From: 630D-37 sp037447295
GTDB taxonomy: Bacteria; Chloroflexota; Anaerolineae; Anaerolineales; Villigracilaceae
Assembly: GCA_037447295.1 (NCBI GenBank)
Contig: JBBIGZ010000018.1
Span: 1-43,580 of the forward strand
Length of the DNA stretch: 43,580 bases
Reading direction: 5' to 3'
Made by a program: the position numbers and the translations under genes. Below are positions 26,534 through 34,128 of this stretch, in pieces (position 1 is the first letter of the stretch; each line of letters opens with the position of its first letter). Below the pieces are notes generated by a model. It was not told the DNA's origin. It saw only the letters and a program-made list of their open reading frames with translations, and searched no databases.

Positions 26534-27313
26534 ATGAATTACAAACAAATGCTGTTCCCTCTTTTTGTGTTGTTCTTGCTCCTGGCTTGTAACCTGCCCT
26601 CCCAGGTTAGCAGCCCTAGTGGCACGCCTTTCCCGCCTTCCCCGCTGCCTTCTTTTCCTTCTCCCCTACCGACCCAACCTGTCCCATCACCGACACCTGT
26701 GTTCCCTACGGAAACTGCATCCCCCACTTCGGTCCCTGATACCCCGACGATCCCTCCCACTTTTACCCCTTCCGTGCCGCTGGCGATGCCCAAAGATCAG
26801 CCGGTCAATTGTCGTTACGGTCCGGGAGCAGAATGGCTGGCTGTGAGCGCACTCAAGCTCGGCGTCACTGCCGAGATCGTGGGACGAGATCAGGCCAATG
26901 CCTGGTGGTATATCAAGGACCCGTTGCACGCCAGCGCCTTTTGCTGGGTTTCGATGGCGGTAACAACTGCGAGCGGCAACTTTGAGGGACTTCCGGTCAT
27001 TCCGAAACCAGAGGCAAAGGTAATCAACGTCGAGGCCGGGGTGAATATCGGAAGCGGGGTTTGCCCAGGGCCGATCATTGTCTCGTTCAGTGGCTCGATT
27101 TCCACAAACGGCCCGGCCACTGTCACCTATCGTTGGGAGGTCCGTGGCGATACAACGCTGACCGATGTTACCCAGAGCCTGGTTTTCACCAAAGCCGAGA
27201 CCCGTACTGTCAACAGCGATTCCCTTCATCTCTCCTGTGGCTCCTACCGCGTGATCCTGCATGTGCTCACCCCGAACGACATGCGCGCCGAAAAACGCTT
27301 CAATTTGCCGTAA
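26534..27313 (+). CDS. SH3-like domain lipoprotein with Pro/Thr/Ser-rich linker
   Basis: A 259-residue exported protein. The signal peptide ends in a lipobox (LLLACNLP); then come about 55 residues rich in Pro, Ser and Thr, a bacterial SH3-like region (PVNCRYGPGAEWLAV...WWYIKDP...FCWVS) and a C-terminal beta domain of about 110 residues with two Cys (GVCPGPIIVSFSGSI, HLSCGSYRVIL) that may form a disulfide. AAAGGAG precedes the ATG at 26534; a longer open frame upstream lacks support. A TATTAT/TATAGT box near 26507-26515 may be its promoter. Likely a surface-anchored binding protein. Confidence 0.87.
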   Translation: MNYKQMLFPLFVLFLLLACNLPSQVSSPSGTPFPPSPLPSFPSPLPTQPVPSPTPVFPTETASPTSVPDTPTIPPTFTPSVPLAMPKDQPVNCRYGPGAEWLAVSALKLGVTAEIVGRDQANAWWYIKDPLHASAFCWVSMAVTTASGNFEGLPVIPKPEAKVINVEAGVNIGSGVCPGPIIVSFSGSISTNGPATVTYRWEVRGDTTLTDVTQSLVFTKAETRTVNSDSLHLSCGSYRVILHVLTPNDMRAEKRFNLP

Positions 27314-27334
27314 AAGGTGTTAAAACAATCGCCT

Positions 27335-28180
27335 ATGCGTATTGGAATAGTCACCGATAGCACTGCCGATTTGCCATCCTCTTTGATCGAACGGTGGAGC
27401 ATTGCTCTCGTACCGGCTTTGTTGATCCTCAATGGGCAGGAATATGTGGACGGAGTAAATATCTCGCGTCAAGAGTTTTATCGGCGCCTGCCCGAATTGA
27501 AAAAAGTCAGCACGGCTTCCCCTTCGGCCGGCGAGTTTAGGCGCGTCTATCAGCAGCTGTTTGACGAAGGCTACGATCACATCGTGTCCATTCACGTGGC
27601 GGCATCGCTCAGCGGCATCTATAACGCTGCCTCGCTGGCGGCGCAGGAATTCGGGGACCGCGTGACGGTGGTGGATAGCGGTCAGCTGAGCTTTGGCCTG
27701 GGATTGCAGGTGCTGGCCGCGGCCGAGGCCGCTGCACAGCTAGGTTCCCTGCAAGAGGTGCTGGATGCGGTTGTTTCCGCACGCCGGCGCTTGTGGGTCA
27801 AAGCGGCGCTGGATACGATGGAATACCTGCGTCGCAGCGGAAGGGTGCCGGCGGCAGTTGCCATGTTAGGAGGGGTTCTTCACATTCGACCGTTGATCGA
27901 ACTGCGTGATGGCACGGTGAAGGCCATCGGCATTGTGCGGACTACCACCCAGGCCGACGAATGGCTGGCAAAAGATCTGGGTTCCTTGCCTCGCTTGGAG
28001 CGATTGGCGATCCTTCATACCGGTGCCGAAGAACGCGCCCGGCGCTTCCTCGAAAGGATGCGCCGGGAACTGGCCGATCGCTGGCCGGCCGAATCTTGGC
28101 TGATCAACGTGGCCAGCGTTATCGGTGCCCATTTGGGGCCGAACGGCCTAGGTTATGCCGCGCTGCGCCTCCCGGATTGA
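27335..28180 (+). CDS. DegV family fatty-acid-binding protein
   Basis: A 281-residue DegV/FakB-type protein. Signature segments are IVTDSTADLPSSL, VSTASPSAGEFRRVY and the lipid-head-group loop SIHVAASLSGIYNAA; the C-terminal domain is typical (EYLRRSGRVPAAVAMLGGVLHIRPLIEL). Family members bind a fatty acid and in some bacteria present it to a fatty-acid kinase. The ATG at 27335 gives the family N-terminus (MRIGIVTDS); an in-frame GTG at 27317 would add six residues. The 3' end overlaps the converging ATPase gene by 28 nt. Confidence 0.93.
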   Translation: MRIGIVTDSTADLPSSLIERWSIALVPALLILNGQEYVDGVNISRQEFYRRLPELKKVSTASPSAGEFRRVYQQLFDEGYDHIVSIHVAASLSGIYNAASLAAQEFGDRVTVVDSGQLSFGLGLQVLAAAEAAAQLGSLQEVLDAVVSARRRLWVKAALDTMEYLRRSGRVPAAVAMLGGVLHIRPLIELRDGTVKAIGIVRTTTQADEWLAKDLGSLPRLERLAILHTGAEERARRFLERMRRELADRWPAESWLINVASVIGAHLGPNGLGYAALRLPD

Positions 28181-31074
28181 TCGGAGCGCCGCAGGAAGAA
28201 CTTGGTGATCTCCTCTACTATCGCCGGCAAAATGGACAATCCAAGTACGACTGCCCATTCGCGTAGTGCCAGGAAATGGGTATTGAAGATCGGCTGTAAG
28301 AAGGGAACAATACAGACGGTGAACAGCAAAAGGAGCGAGAGCCCTACCGCCCCTTGCATCCACCTATTGGAGAAAGGCCCAATCTGGAATAGCGAAGCCT
28401 TTTCGGAACGGACAGTGTAGGCCCGGAAGAGTTCCACCAGCGAAAGCGTCACAAAAGCCATGGTTTCGGCGGTCTGAACATCCACACCGCGCCAATCATA
28501 TTCAATTAGGAAGCGGATCGGGTTTGTCCCGGCCGGAAGCATATCCCCACTGCGCAAGTGCCAGATCAGGCCAAGCCCGAAGGCCAGGAGCACCACCGAG
28601 GTTTGCATGATCGTTTGCACGATCATGCCAGTTCCCATGCTACGGGTGATGATCGGCTCATGCTTAGGTCTGGGCGGACGCTCCATAATATCCGGCTCGC
28701 CTTTTTCCATTGCCAGTGCGAGCGCCGGCGCACCGTCGGTGACCAAATTGAGCCAGAGAAGTTGAATTGCCGTCAAGGGAGATGGTAAACCGGCCAGAGT
28801 CGCCAGGAAGATGATGGCGATCTCTGCCAGGTTTGCCGAGAGCAGGTAAAAGACGAATTTGCGAATGTTGTTATAGATCACCCGTCCCTGTTCCACCGCG
28901 GCGACAATGCTGGCGTAGTTATCGTCCAGGAGCACCATATCGGCGGTTTGTTTGGCCACATCGGTGCCGCTGATGCCCATCGCAATGCCGATATCGGCTC
29001 GCTTGATGGCCGGTGCATCGTTCACGCCGTCACCGGTCATCGCTACTACTTCCCCACGTGCCTGAAGGGCTTCAACGATCCGCAATTTGTGTTCCGGATT
29101 GACCCGAGCAAAGACATCCACGTGCTCGATCTCTTCCCGCAATTGGACATCGTCCATCTGTTCCAGTTCCCGTCCGGTGATCACGCGCCCGTTATCAGGT
29201 CGCAACAAGCCGATGGATTGGGCGATGGCGCGCGCTGTATTCGGATAATCCCCGGTGATCATCAGCGTGCGAATTCCGGCGCGGCGCGCTTTGGAAAGCG
29301 CCGGAATCACTTCCGGGCGTGGCGGATCGATCATGCCGATCAAGCCAACGAAGATCAAGTCATGCTCTAGCTCATCCACATTTGGAGATTCATCCGGCAC
29401 GTCCGGCACCGGGCGAAAGGCTAAGGCCAGGACGCGCAGCGCTTGTTCGGTCATCGCATCGTTGGCCTGCAAAATCGCTCGGCGCATTTCTTCCGTCATC
29501 TCGACGCTCTCATCGTTCATCCGCTGAAAGCGGGTGCACATCGGTAGAATGACTTCCGGAGCGCCTTTGATGGCGATCACATCCCAGCCTTTTATGGAAC
29601 GATCGTAGAAAGGAGAGATATCCTCCGGACTCGGCTCTGCCACGTCATGGACGGTGACCATGCGCTTTCGCTCGGAATCAAAAGGGATCTCGCTCTCGCG
29701 CGGGTAAGCCAGCCGAACCTCGCCCAAGGCTATGCCCGCTTTGATGGCTGCCACCAGCAGTGCTCCCTCGGTCGGATCGCCGACTACGCGATACGTTTGT
29801 CGGGAGTCATTTGCACCGGTGGCCTCGAGCTGCGCATCGTTGTTGAGGATGCCCAGCCAAATAGCGGTCAGGGCGGCAGGATAATCGGCAAGGCTTACCT
29901 TTTGCCCGTTGAGGCGATATTCTCCCTGCGGGTTATAGCCGCTACCGGTGATCACGAACATTTTTCCGTCCACCCATAGCCGGGTAACGGTCATTTCGTT
30001 TTGGGTGAGTGTGCCGGTCTTATCCGAGCAAATCACGGTGGCCGAGCCCAGGGTCTCTACCGAGGCGAGCCGACGGATGAGGGCATTCCGTTTGACCATT
30101 TCCCTCATTCCCAGCGCCAGTGTGATGGTGACCACCGCCGGCAATCCCTCTGGAACGGCAGCTACTGCTAGACTGACGGCGATGAGGAATGCATTGCTGA
30201 GAGAAGCGGCAAATTCACGGAAATACCCCACAGGCGAAACGAGCAGCTGCCGTATATCGGTAAAGTTCACCAGGTTCACGAGGAGCACAACGGCGACCAA
30301 GATCAGGGCGCCGATCGAGAGCACATGGCCGAGCTGCTCGAGCCGACGTTGCAGAGGTGTCTCCTCTTCCTCTACCCGTTGGAGCATGGATGCGATCAAA
30401 CCAAGCTGGGTGCGCATGCCGGTCGAAACGACCACACCGCGCCCGCGTCCATACACCACCAAAGTGCCCATGAAAGCGGTGTTTTTGCGATCACCTAGAG
30501 GAATGCTCTCATCTAGGACGGTGGCAGCGTTTTTGTTCACCGGCTGGGATTCGCCGGTCAGCGCCGCTTCCTCCACGCGCAGGTTGACCGCTTCCAGCAG
30601 GCGCACATCGGCCGGCACGTAGTTGCCTGCTTCCAGGAAGATAATATCTCCCGGCACCAGCTCGCGGGCGGGGATCATGATCCGGTGTCCATCTCGCAGG
30701 ACCTGTGCTTCCGGCGCCGCCAGCCGGCGTAAGGCGGCCAGGGCTTGTTCGGCGCGCTGCTCCTGAAGGACGCCCAGCGTTGCGTTTAAGATGACGATCG
30801 CCAAGATGGCGCCAGCTTCGATGTAATCGCCGAGTAGCAGGGAGATAAGGGCCGCGCCTACCAGCAACCAGATCACAAAGCTATTGATTTGTGCCCAAAG
30901 CATAGCCCAAAAACCGGGACGTGGGGCTTCGGTGAGCTCATTCGGTCCATAGGTCTGCAACCGCCGCGCAGCTTCATCCAAAGAAAGTCCCCCCTCGTAC
31001 ACTTTCAAATGTTCCATCACTTCTTGGGGTGATAGAGCATGCCATGCTTTGACTTCTTGGATTTCCTGATTCAT
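28153..31074 (-). CDS. P2A-type cation-transporting ATPase (Ca2+/Mn2+ class)
   Basis: A 973-residue P-type ATPase. Order: cation ATPase N-terminal domain, the TGES actuator loop (173-176), the M4 ion-site PEGLP (308-312), the phosphorylation site DKTGTLT with Asp351, the nucleotide-binding domain, the hinge TGDGVNDAPAIKRADIG, and the M5-M6 ion-binding segment LLWLNLVTDGAPALALAMEKG. This pattern is that of SERCA/PMR1-like pumps for Ca2+ and Mn2+. A manganese-type riboswitch upstream makes Mn2+ efflux the more likely role; this is inference. AGGAGA lies just before the ATG. Confidence 0.94.
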   Translation of the reverse strand: MNQEIQEVKAWHALSPQEVMEHLKVYEGGLSLDEAARRLQTYGPNELTEAPRPGFWAMLWAQINSFVIWLLVGAALISLLLGDYIEAGAILAIVILNATLGVLQEQRAEQALAALRRLAAPEAQVLRDGHRIMIPARELVPGDIIFLEAGNYVPADVRLLEAVNLRVEEAALTGESQPVNKNAATVLDESIPLGDRKNTAFMGTLVVYGRGRGVVVSTGMRTQLGLIASMLQRVEEEETPLQRRLEQLGHVLSIGALILVAVVLLVNLVNFTDIRQLLVSPVGYFREFAASLSNAFLIAVSLAVAAVPEGLPAVVTITLALGMREMVKRNALIRRLASVETLGSATVICSDKTGTLTQNEMTVTRLWVDGKMFVITGSGYNPQGEYRLNGQKVSLADYPAALTAIWLGILNNDAQLEATGANDSRQTYRVVGDPTEGALLVAAIKAGIALGEVRLAYPRESEIPFDSERKRMVTVHDVAEPSPEDISPFYDRSIKGWDVIAIKGAPEVILPMCTRFQRMNDESVEMTEEMRRAILQANDAMTEQALRVLALAFRPVPDVPDESPNVDELEHDLIFVGLIGMIDPPRPEVIPALSKARRAGIRTLMITGDYPNTARAIAQSIGLLRPDNGRVITGRELEQMDDVQLREEIEHVDVFARVNPEHKLRIVEALQARGEVVAMTGDGVNDAPAIKRADIGIAMGISGTDVAKQTADMVLLDDNYASIVAAVEQGRVIYNNIRKFVFYLLSANLAEIAIIFLATLAGLPSPLTAIQLLWLNLVTDGAPALALAMEKGEPDIMERPPRPKHEPIITRSMGTGMIVQTIMQTSVVLLAFGLGLIWHLRSGDMLPAGTNPIRFLIEYDWRGVDVQTAETMAFVTLSLVELFRAYTVRSEKASLFQIGPFSNRWMQGAVGLSLLLLFTVCIVPFLQPIFNTHFLALREWAVVLGLSILPAIVEEITKFFLRRSDQSGRRSAA

Positions 31075-31106
31075 AGCATCTCCTAACGAATAGGATAGTA
31101 CTCAAC

Positions 31107-31144
31107 AAAAAAGACCACCACGTGTAAATACCACGCGGTGGTCT
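31107..31144 (-). terminator. Intrinsic terminator of the riboswitch expression platform
   Basis: On the minus strand AGACCACCGCGTG (31144-31132) pairs with CACGTGGTGGTCT (31124-31112) over 13 bp with one G-U, loop of 7 nt, followed by a T run (31111-31107). It sits between the riboswitch aptamer and the ATPase start, and its 5' arm contains ACCGC (31139-31135), the 3' strand of the aptamer's closing helix. Confidence 0.9.
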
Positions 31145-31240
31145 CGCCGACGCAAGGAGCGTAGGGCTGCCGATGGCGTTTCGCCAGGTGATGACGACAA
31201 CCCAACCCGTATACACGGGCGGCTACTCCCCAACCGCTTT
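31135..31240 (-). promoter_or_regulatory. yybP-ykoY (manganese) riboswitch
   Basis: The minus strand carries the hallmark GGGGAGTAGCC (31231-31221), a hairpin CCCGT-GTAT-ACGGG, an inner TGGCG-AAA-CGCCA hairpin, and the second conserved loop ending GGCGAGACC. The closing helix pairs GCGGT (31237-31233) with ACCGC (31139-31135). Because that 3' strand is also the 5' arm of the terminator, ligand-bound aptamer should prevent termination and switch the ATPase on. This class senses Mn2+ and often controls Mn2+ exporters. Confidence 0.9.
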
Positions 31241-31241
31241 T

Positions 31242-31270
31242 AGTTTAATGCCCGTACAATAAGATGTCAA
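31242..31270 (-). promoter_or_regulatory. Promoter of the riboswitch-ATPase transcript
   Basis: Minus strand TTGACA (31270-31265), 17-bp spacer, TAAACT (31247-31242). The start point would be near 31235-31237, immediately at the aptamer's closing helix. Confidence 0.8.
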
Positions 31271-31533
31271 GGGCGATCTCGGTACGAAGTAAGGTGCTTC
31301 AGGGCTTGAAGGGCATTGCAAGTTTCTGTGATGGGATTCATGTGGAACGGGATTTATCCTGTGGAACGAGTCCAAGAACCCTCCCTTTCCTCATTTAAAC
31401 TCCGTAAAGAATCCTTTCACGACAGCTGTGTCATCCGTGTGCATCCGTGTCCTATTGAGCAGGCATGGTTTTGTAGTGGAGTGGGTTCTGCCCATTCCGA
31501 ACAAACTGTTCCGTTCCCGAAGGAGGCTCTAGG
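31271..31533. other. Intergenic region upstream of riboswitch and downstream of queG
   Basis: No credible gene. The plus-strand frame here has no start signal or family resemblance. A catccgtgtgcatccgtgtc word at about 31434-31453 belongs to a type of short phrase often seen repeated between genes. A cttca/tgaag mini-stem lies near 31300. No clear terminator for queG was found. Confidence 0.35.
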
Positions 31534-32646
31534 CTAATCGGGCTGTGGAGACATTTCCCTATCTTGTCGGCGCGAGGCGGGGGTAGAAAGCCGCTGACGA
31601 ATCTGCCGGATGGCCCAAGTTGCGTGTTCTCGGATCAACGGGTCTTGCTCCGTTTCTAAGAGTCGTTCGAGTGCAGGTACATCTTCTGCATCACCGCAAT
31701 TGCCCAGCGCTGTGACGACATTGCGCAAATAGCCGCGGCGCTTTGCCCGTTTGATCGGGCTCCTGTGAAAGCGGGCGGCGAAATCTTCCGGCGTGAGGGA
31801 AAGCTCTTCTCGCAAGATCGGGTAAGCACGCGATGCCTGTGAGGCAAACACCGCTTCTCCTTCCCATCCATTGGGGTCGGCGAAGCGATTCCAGGGACAA
31901 ACCCGTTGACATTCATCGCAGCCAAAAATTCGGTTTCCAATCAACGGACGCAATTCCGCCGGGATTTTCCCTTTGTTTTCGATGGTGAGATAAGAAATGC
32001 AGCGCCGGGCATCCAGGGTGCGATCCGGCAGGATGCATTGCGTTGGGCAAGCCTGGATACAGCGGGTACAACGGCCGCAATGATCGGTGGTAAACGGCGG
32101 ATCGGGGGTGAGTTCAATACCGAGCAGGAGCTCCGCCAGGAAGAAATAAGAGCCATGGCGCGGGTGGATCAGGCAGGTGTTCTTGCCGATCCAGCCCAGG
32201 CCGGCCCGCTGCGCCAGATCGCGTTCCAGGATGGGACCGGTATCGGTGTAGTAGCGATAGGGTACCTCCCGCCCGACCTGCGCAACGATGAAATCGACCA
32301 AGGCCTGCAGCCGCTCTTCTAGCACAAGGTGGTAATCCATGCCCCAGGAATACGAAGCGATTTGGCCACGAGCCACGGGTTGAGGCTCAGGCGGGCGAGA
32401 AGCAGGGTAGCGCATGCCCAGGACAAGGATCGAACGACATTCGGGCAGGATTTGACGTGGATCGGCGCGGCGCTGCAGGGAGCGCTCGGCGGCCAGGTAG
32501 TGCATTTCACCGTGACGTCCGGCCTCTATCCAGCGCTTGAAAACCTCAAAATGCGGAGGGGGATCAGGAGTAGTAATGCCGGCCAGGTCGAAACCCAGCC
32601 GGCGCGCTTCGTCTTTGATCTGTTGCTCCAGAGAGAGCATTGTCAT
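31534..32646 (-). CDS. queG: Epoxyqueuosine reductase QueG
   Basis: A 370-residue cobalamin- and iron-sulfur-dependent enzyme that reduces epoxyqueuosine to queuosine at tRNA wobble position 34. It contains the N-terminal reductase region (SWGMDYHLVLEERLQAL, YYTDTGPILERDLAQRAGLGWIGKNT, with the proposed catalytic Asp in TDTGP), two ferredoxin-like clusters (CGRCTRCIQACP and CDECQRVCPWN), and a C-terminal HEAT-like helical part (YLRNVVTALGN...DPLIREHATWAI). The start overlaps the upstream lipoprotein stop by 4 nt (ATGA). No other queuosine gene lies in the window. Confidence 0.95.
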   Translation of the reverse strand: MTMLSLEQQIKDEARRLGFDLAGITTPDPPPHFEVFKRWIEAGRHGEMHYLAAERSLQRRADPRQILPECRSILVLGMRYPASRPPEPQPVARGQIASYSWGMDYHLVLEERLQALVDFIVAQVGREVPYRYYTDTGPILERDLAQRAGLGWIGKNTCLIHPRHGSYFFLAELLLGIELTPDPPFTTDHCGRCTRCIQACPTQCILPDRTLDARRCISYLTIENKGKIPAELRPLIGNRIFGCDECQRVCPWNRFADPNGWEGEAVFASQASRAYPILREELSLTPEDFAARFHRSPIKRAKRRGYLRNVVTALGNCGDAEDVPALERLLETEQDPLIREHATWAIRQIRQRLSTPASRRQDREMSPQPD

Positions 32647-33260
32647 GGAACGACGATCTTGACGAACAAGGGCTTGCCGAAGGCCCCTCCGATCGGCGCA
32701 GACATGCGCCAGGCACTCAGGTATTCACCGGCTTTGGTCGGGGCGCGGAAAAGCACCGAAACCTCCACTTCTTCGTTTGGCAAAACAGCCTTCGGCAGTG
32801 GTTGGGGAATGCCGTTCATGCGATCGGCATAGCCGGCGTAGACCAGCCCATAGCCGGTGCCCCAGGTACAAGACCCTACGTTCTTGATGCGCCATGTTTT
32901 GGTGAATTCCTGCCCCGGCGAAACGATGCTTCCATCCGGGTAATTCACGTCTACCGTTTCCGGGTCAAAGCTCAAGGCATTGCACGGTACCGGAGTGGGG
33001 GAGAATTCCAAGGGGACGACGGGCGTGCCGCCGTTCACGTTCAACGTTGGAGAAGGCAAGGGCGTGAAAGTGGCAGTTGGCTCCGGTGTGGGCGAAAAAG
33101 CGGCCGCCGTGAGGGTCACCTCGGCAACGATCGTCTGCATGGCACTCAAATAGAGTTGCGCCATATCGGTAGTAGGAGTGGGAGCGGCTGACGGAGCATT
33201 GCTACAGGCAACCAGCAACACCAACAACAGGGCGATGAAGCCGCGTTTCCAAGGGATCAT
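32643..33260 (-). CDS. NBR1-Ig-like domain lipoprotein (second of a tandem pair)
   Basis: A 205-residue exported lipoprotein. The lipobox is LLVACSN; a Pro/Thr-rich linker leads to a C-terminal Ig-like domain of the NBR1 (four-Trp) type: TKTWRIKNVGSCTWGTGYGLVYAG, then PNEEVEVSVLFRAPTKAGEYLSAWRM and GKPLFVKIVV. The start is the ATG at 33260, preceded by GGAGGG; the upstream extension of the frame lacks a signal-peptide pattern. In Chloroflexota-type bacteria these domains occur in surface proteins; the ligand is unknown. It ends inside the queG start codon. Confidence 0.9.
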   Translation of the reverse strand: MIPWKRGFIALLLVLLVACSNAPSAAPTPTTDMAQLYLSAMQTIVAEVTLTAAAFSPTPEPTATFTPLPSPTLNVNGGTPVVPLEFSPTPVPCNALSFDPETVDVNYPDGSIVSPGQEFTKTWRIKNVGSCTWGTGYGLVYAGYADRMNGIPQPLPKAVLPNEEVEVSVLFRAPTKAGEYLSAWRMSAPIGGAFGKPLFVKIVVP

Positions 33261-33280
33261 AGTGCCCTCCGTAACGGATA

Positions 33281-33979
33281 CTATTTTTTGACGGTGAACC
33301 AAGCACACACGGTAACGCCGAAGAAATTGCCTCGATCATCCTGCATGCGCCAGCAGCTGCCGTAATCTTTCTCCACGTTCGGAGCGGTGAGCGTGACGCC
33401 GAGGTCTTTGGTTTCACCCGGCTTGACAAAATCCTTCGCCTGGGTGATGACGAAAGGTTGAGCACCCATGTTGCCATCGCCACCGGCATAAGCTAAACGG
33501 TATCCCTCATCCCAAGTACAGGTGCCGGTGTTTTTCAGACGCCAGATCTTCAAAAATTGCTGGCCTGGTTTGACCACCACTCCGCGGGGCGGATCGGTAT
33601 AACCGGCATATTCGGAATTGCTGCAGCCAACGGCGAAGCTAGTGGGCTGCGGATTAGGAGCGCCAAAGGTTGGAAGCAGTGTCGGCCCGGCGGTGCCGGT
33701 GAGGAGCGGCGGCAAGGTTGAAAGGGGAGTACCTAGGGGCAGTGGCGTCGAAAGCGTTGGCGTAGGCGAAGCGATCGGTGTATTTGTCGGCACCGGGGTG
33801 GGAGTCCAGGCTTGCGCCGTCTGGGTCATGGCGCTAAAGACCATTTGAGCAGCTTGGGTGAGCACCATCGATGGATCAATGGCAGTGGGAGCAGGCGGAG
33901 CCGCCTGTCCCAACGTGCACGCGGAGAGCGAAAACAGAGCGATCAGTGAGAGTAACAGGGTAAGATACTTAAATAGCAT
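33281..33979 (-). CDS. NBR1-Ig-like domain lipoprotein (first of a tandem pair)
   Basis: A 232-residue paralogue of the next gene. Signal peptide and lipobox (LFSLSACTLG), a long Pro/Thr-rich spacer (about 30-110), then a four-Trp Ig-like domain (LKIWRLKNTGTCTWDEGYRLAYAG, KPGETKDLGVTLTAPN, SCWRMQDDRGNFFGV). Both proteins share an MxxxQT helix-like stretch after the lipobox (MVLTQAAQMVFSAMTQTAQA and its counterpart), so the duplication covers the whole gene. GGAGG precedes the ATG, with a TATAAT box just upstream. Confidence 0.9.
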   Translation of the reverse strand: MLFKYLTLLLSLIALFSLSACTLGQAAPPAPTAIDPSMVLTQAAQMVFSAMTQTAQAWTPTPVPTNTPIASPTPTLSTPLPLGTPLSTLPPLLTGTAGPTLLPTFGAPNPQPTSFAVGCSNSEYAGYTDPPRGVVVKPGQQFLKIWRLKNTGTCTWDEGYRLAYAGGDGNMGAQPFVITQAKDFVKPGETKDLGVTLTAPNVEKDYGSCWRMQDDRGNFFGVTVCAWFTVKK

Positions 33980-33995
33980 ACAACCTCCAAGAAAG

Positions 33996-34001
33996 ATTAT
34001 A
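33996..34001 (-). promoter_or_regulatory. -10 box for the lipoprotein-queG transcript
   Basis: Minus strand TATAAT, followed within 9 nt by TGGAGG and the ATG at 33979. The leader would be only about 12-15 nt. The -35 is weak. Confidence 0.55.
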
Positions 34002-34011
34002 CCTTATTTCG

Positions 34012-34070
34012 GGATGATGGATGGTGGATGGTGGACCGTAGACCATGGACGGTGGACGGTGGAGGACGAT
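34012..34070. repeat. Degenerate GGTGGAC/GGATGGT tandem repeat
   Basis: A 59-bp run built from ggtggacggt and ggatggtgg-type words, with tggaccgtagaccatggac inside. Read on the minus strand it gives gtccaccgtcc and ggtctacggtcc words matching the array at 20571-20652, so both belong to one dispersed intergenic repeat family. It lies between gyrA and the first NBR1-Ig-like lipoprotein gene. Confidence 0.75.
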
Positions 34071-34128
34071 GCAGCTTGAAGATATAAACGAATAACGGCT
34101 AAAAAGGTGCCGCAAGGATGCGATGACT

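Noticed and set aside
30974..31216. 80-residue minus-strand frame at the ATPase leader
   Set aside because: It lies over the riboswitch and terminator, whose RNA structure explains the sequence better.
31316..31537. 73-residue plus-strand frame
   Set aside because: No start signal and no family pattern; contains a repeat-like phrase.
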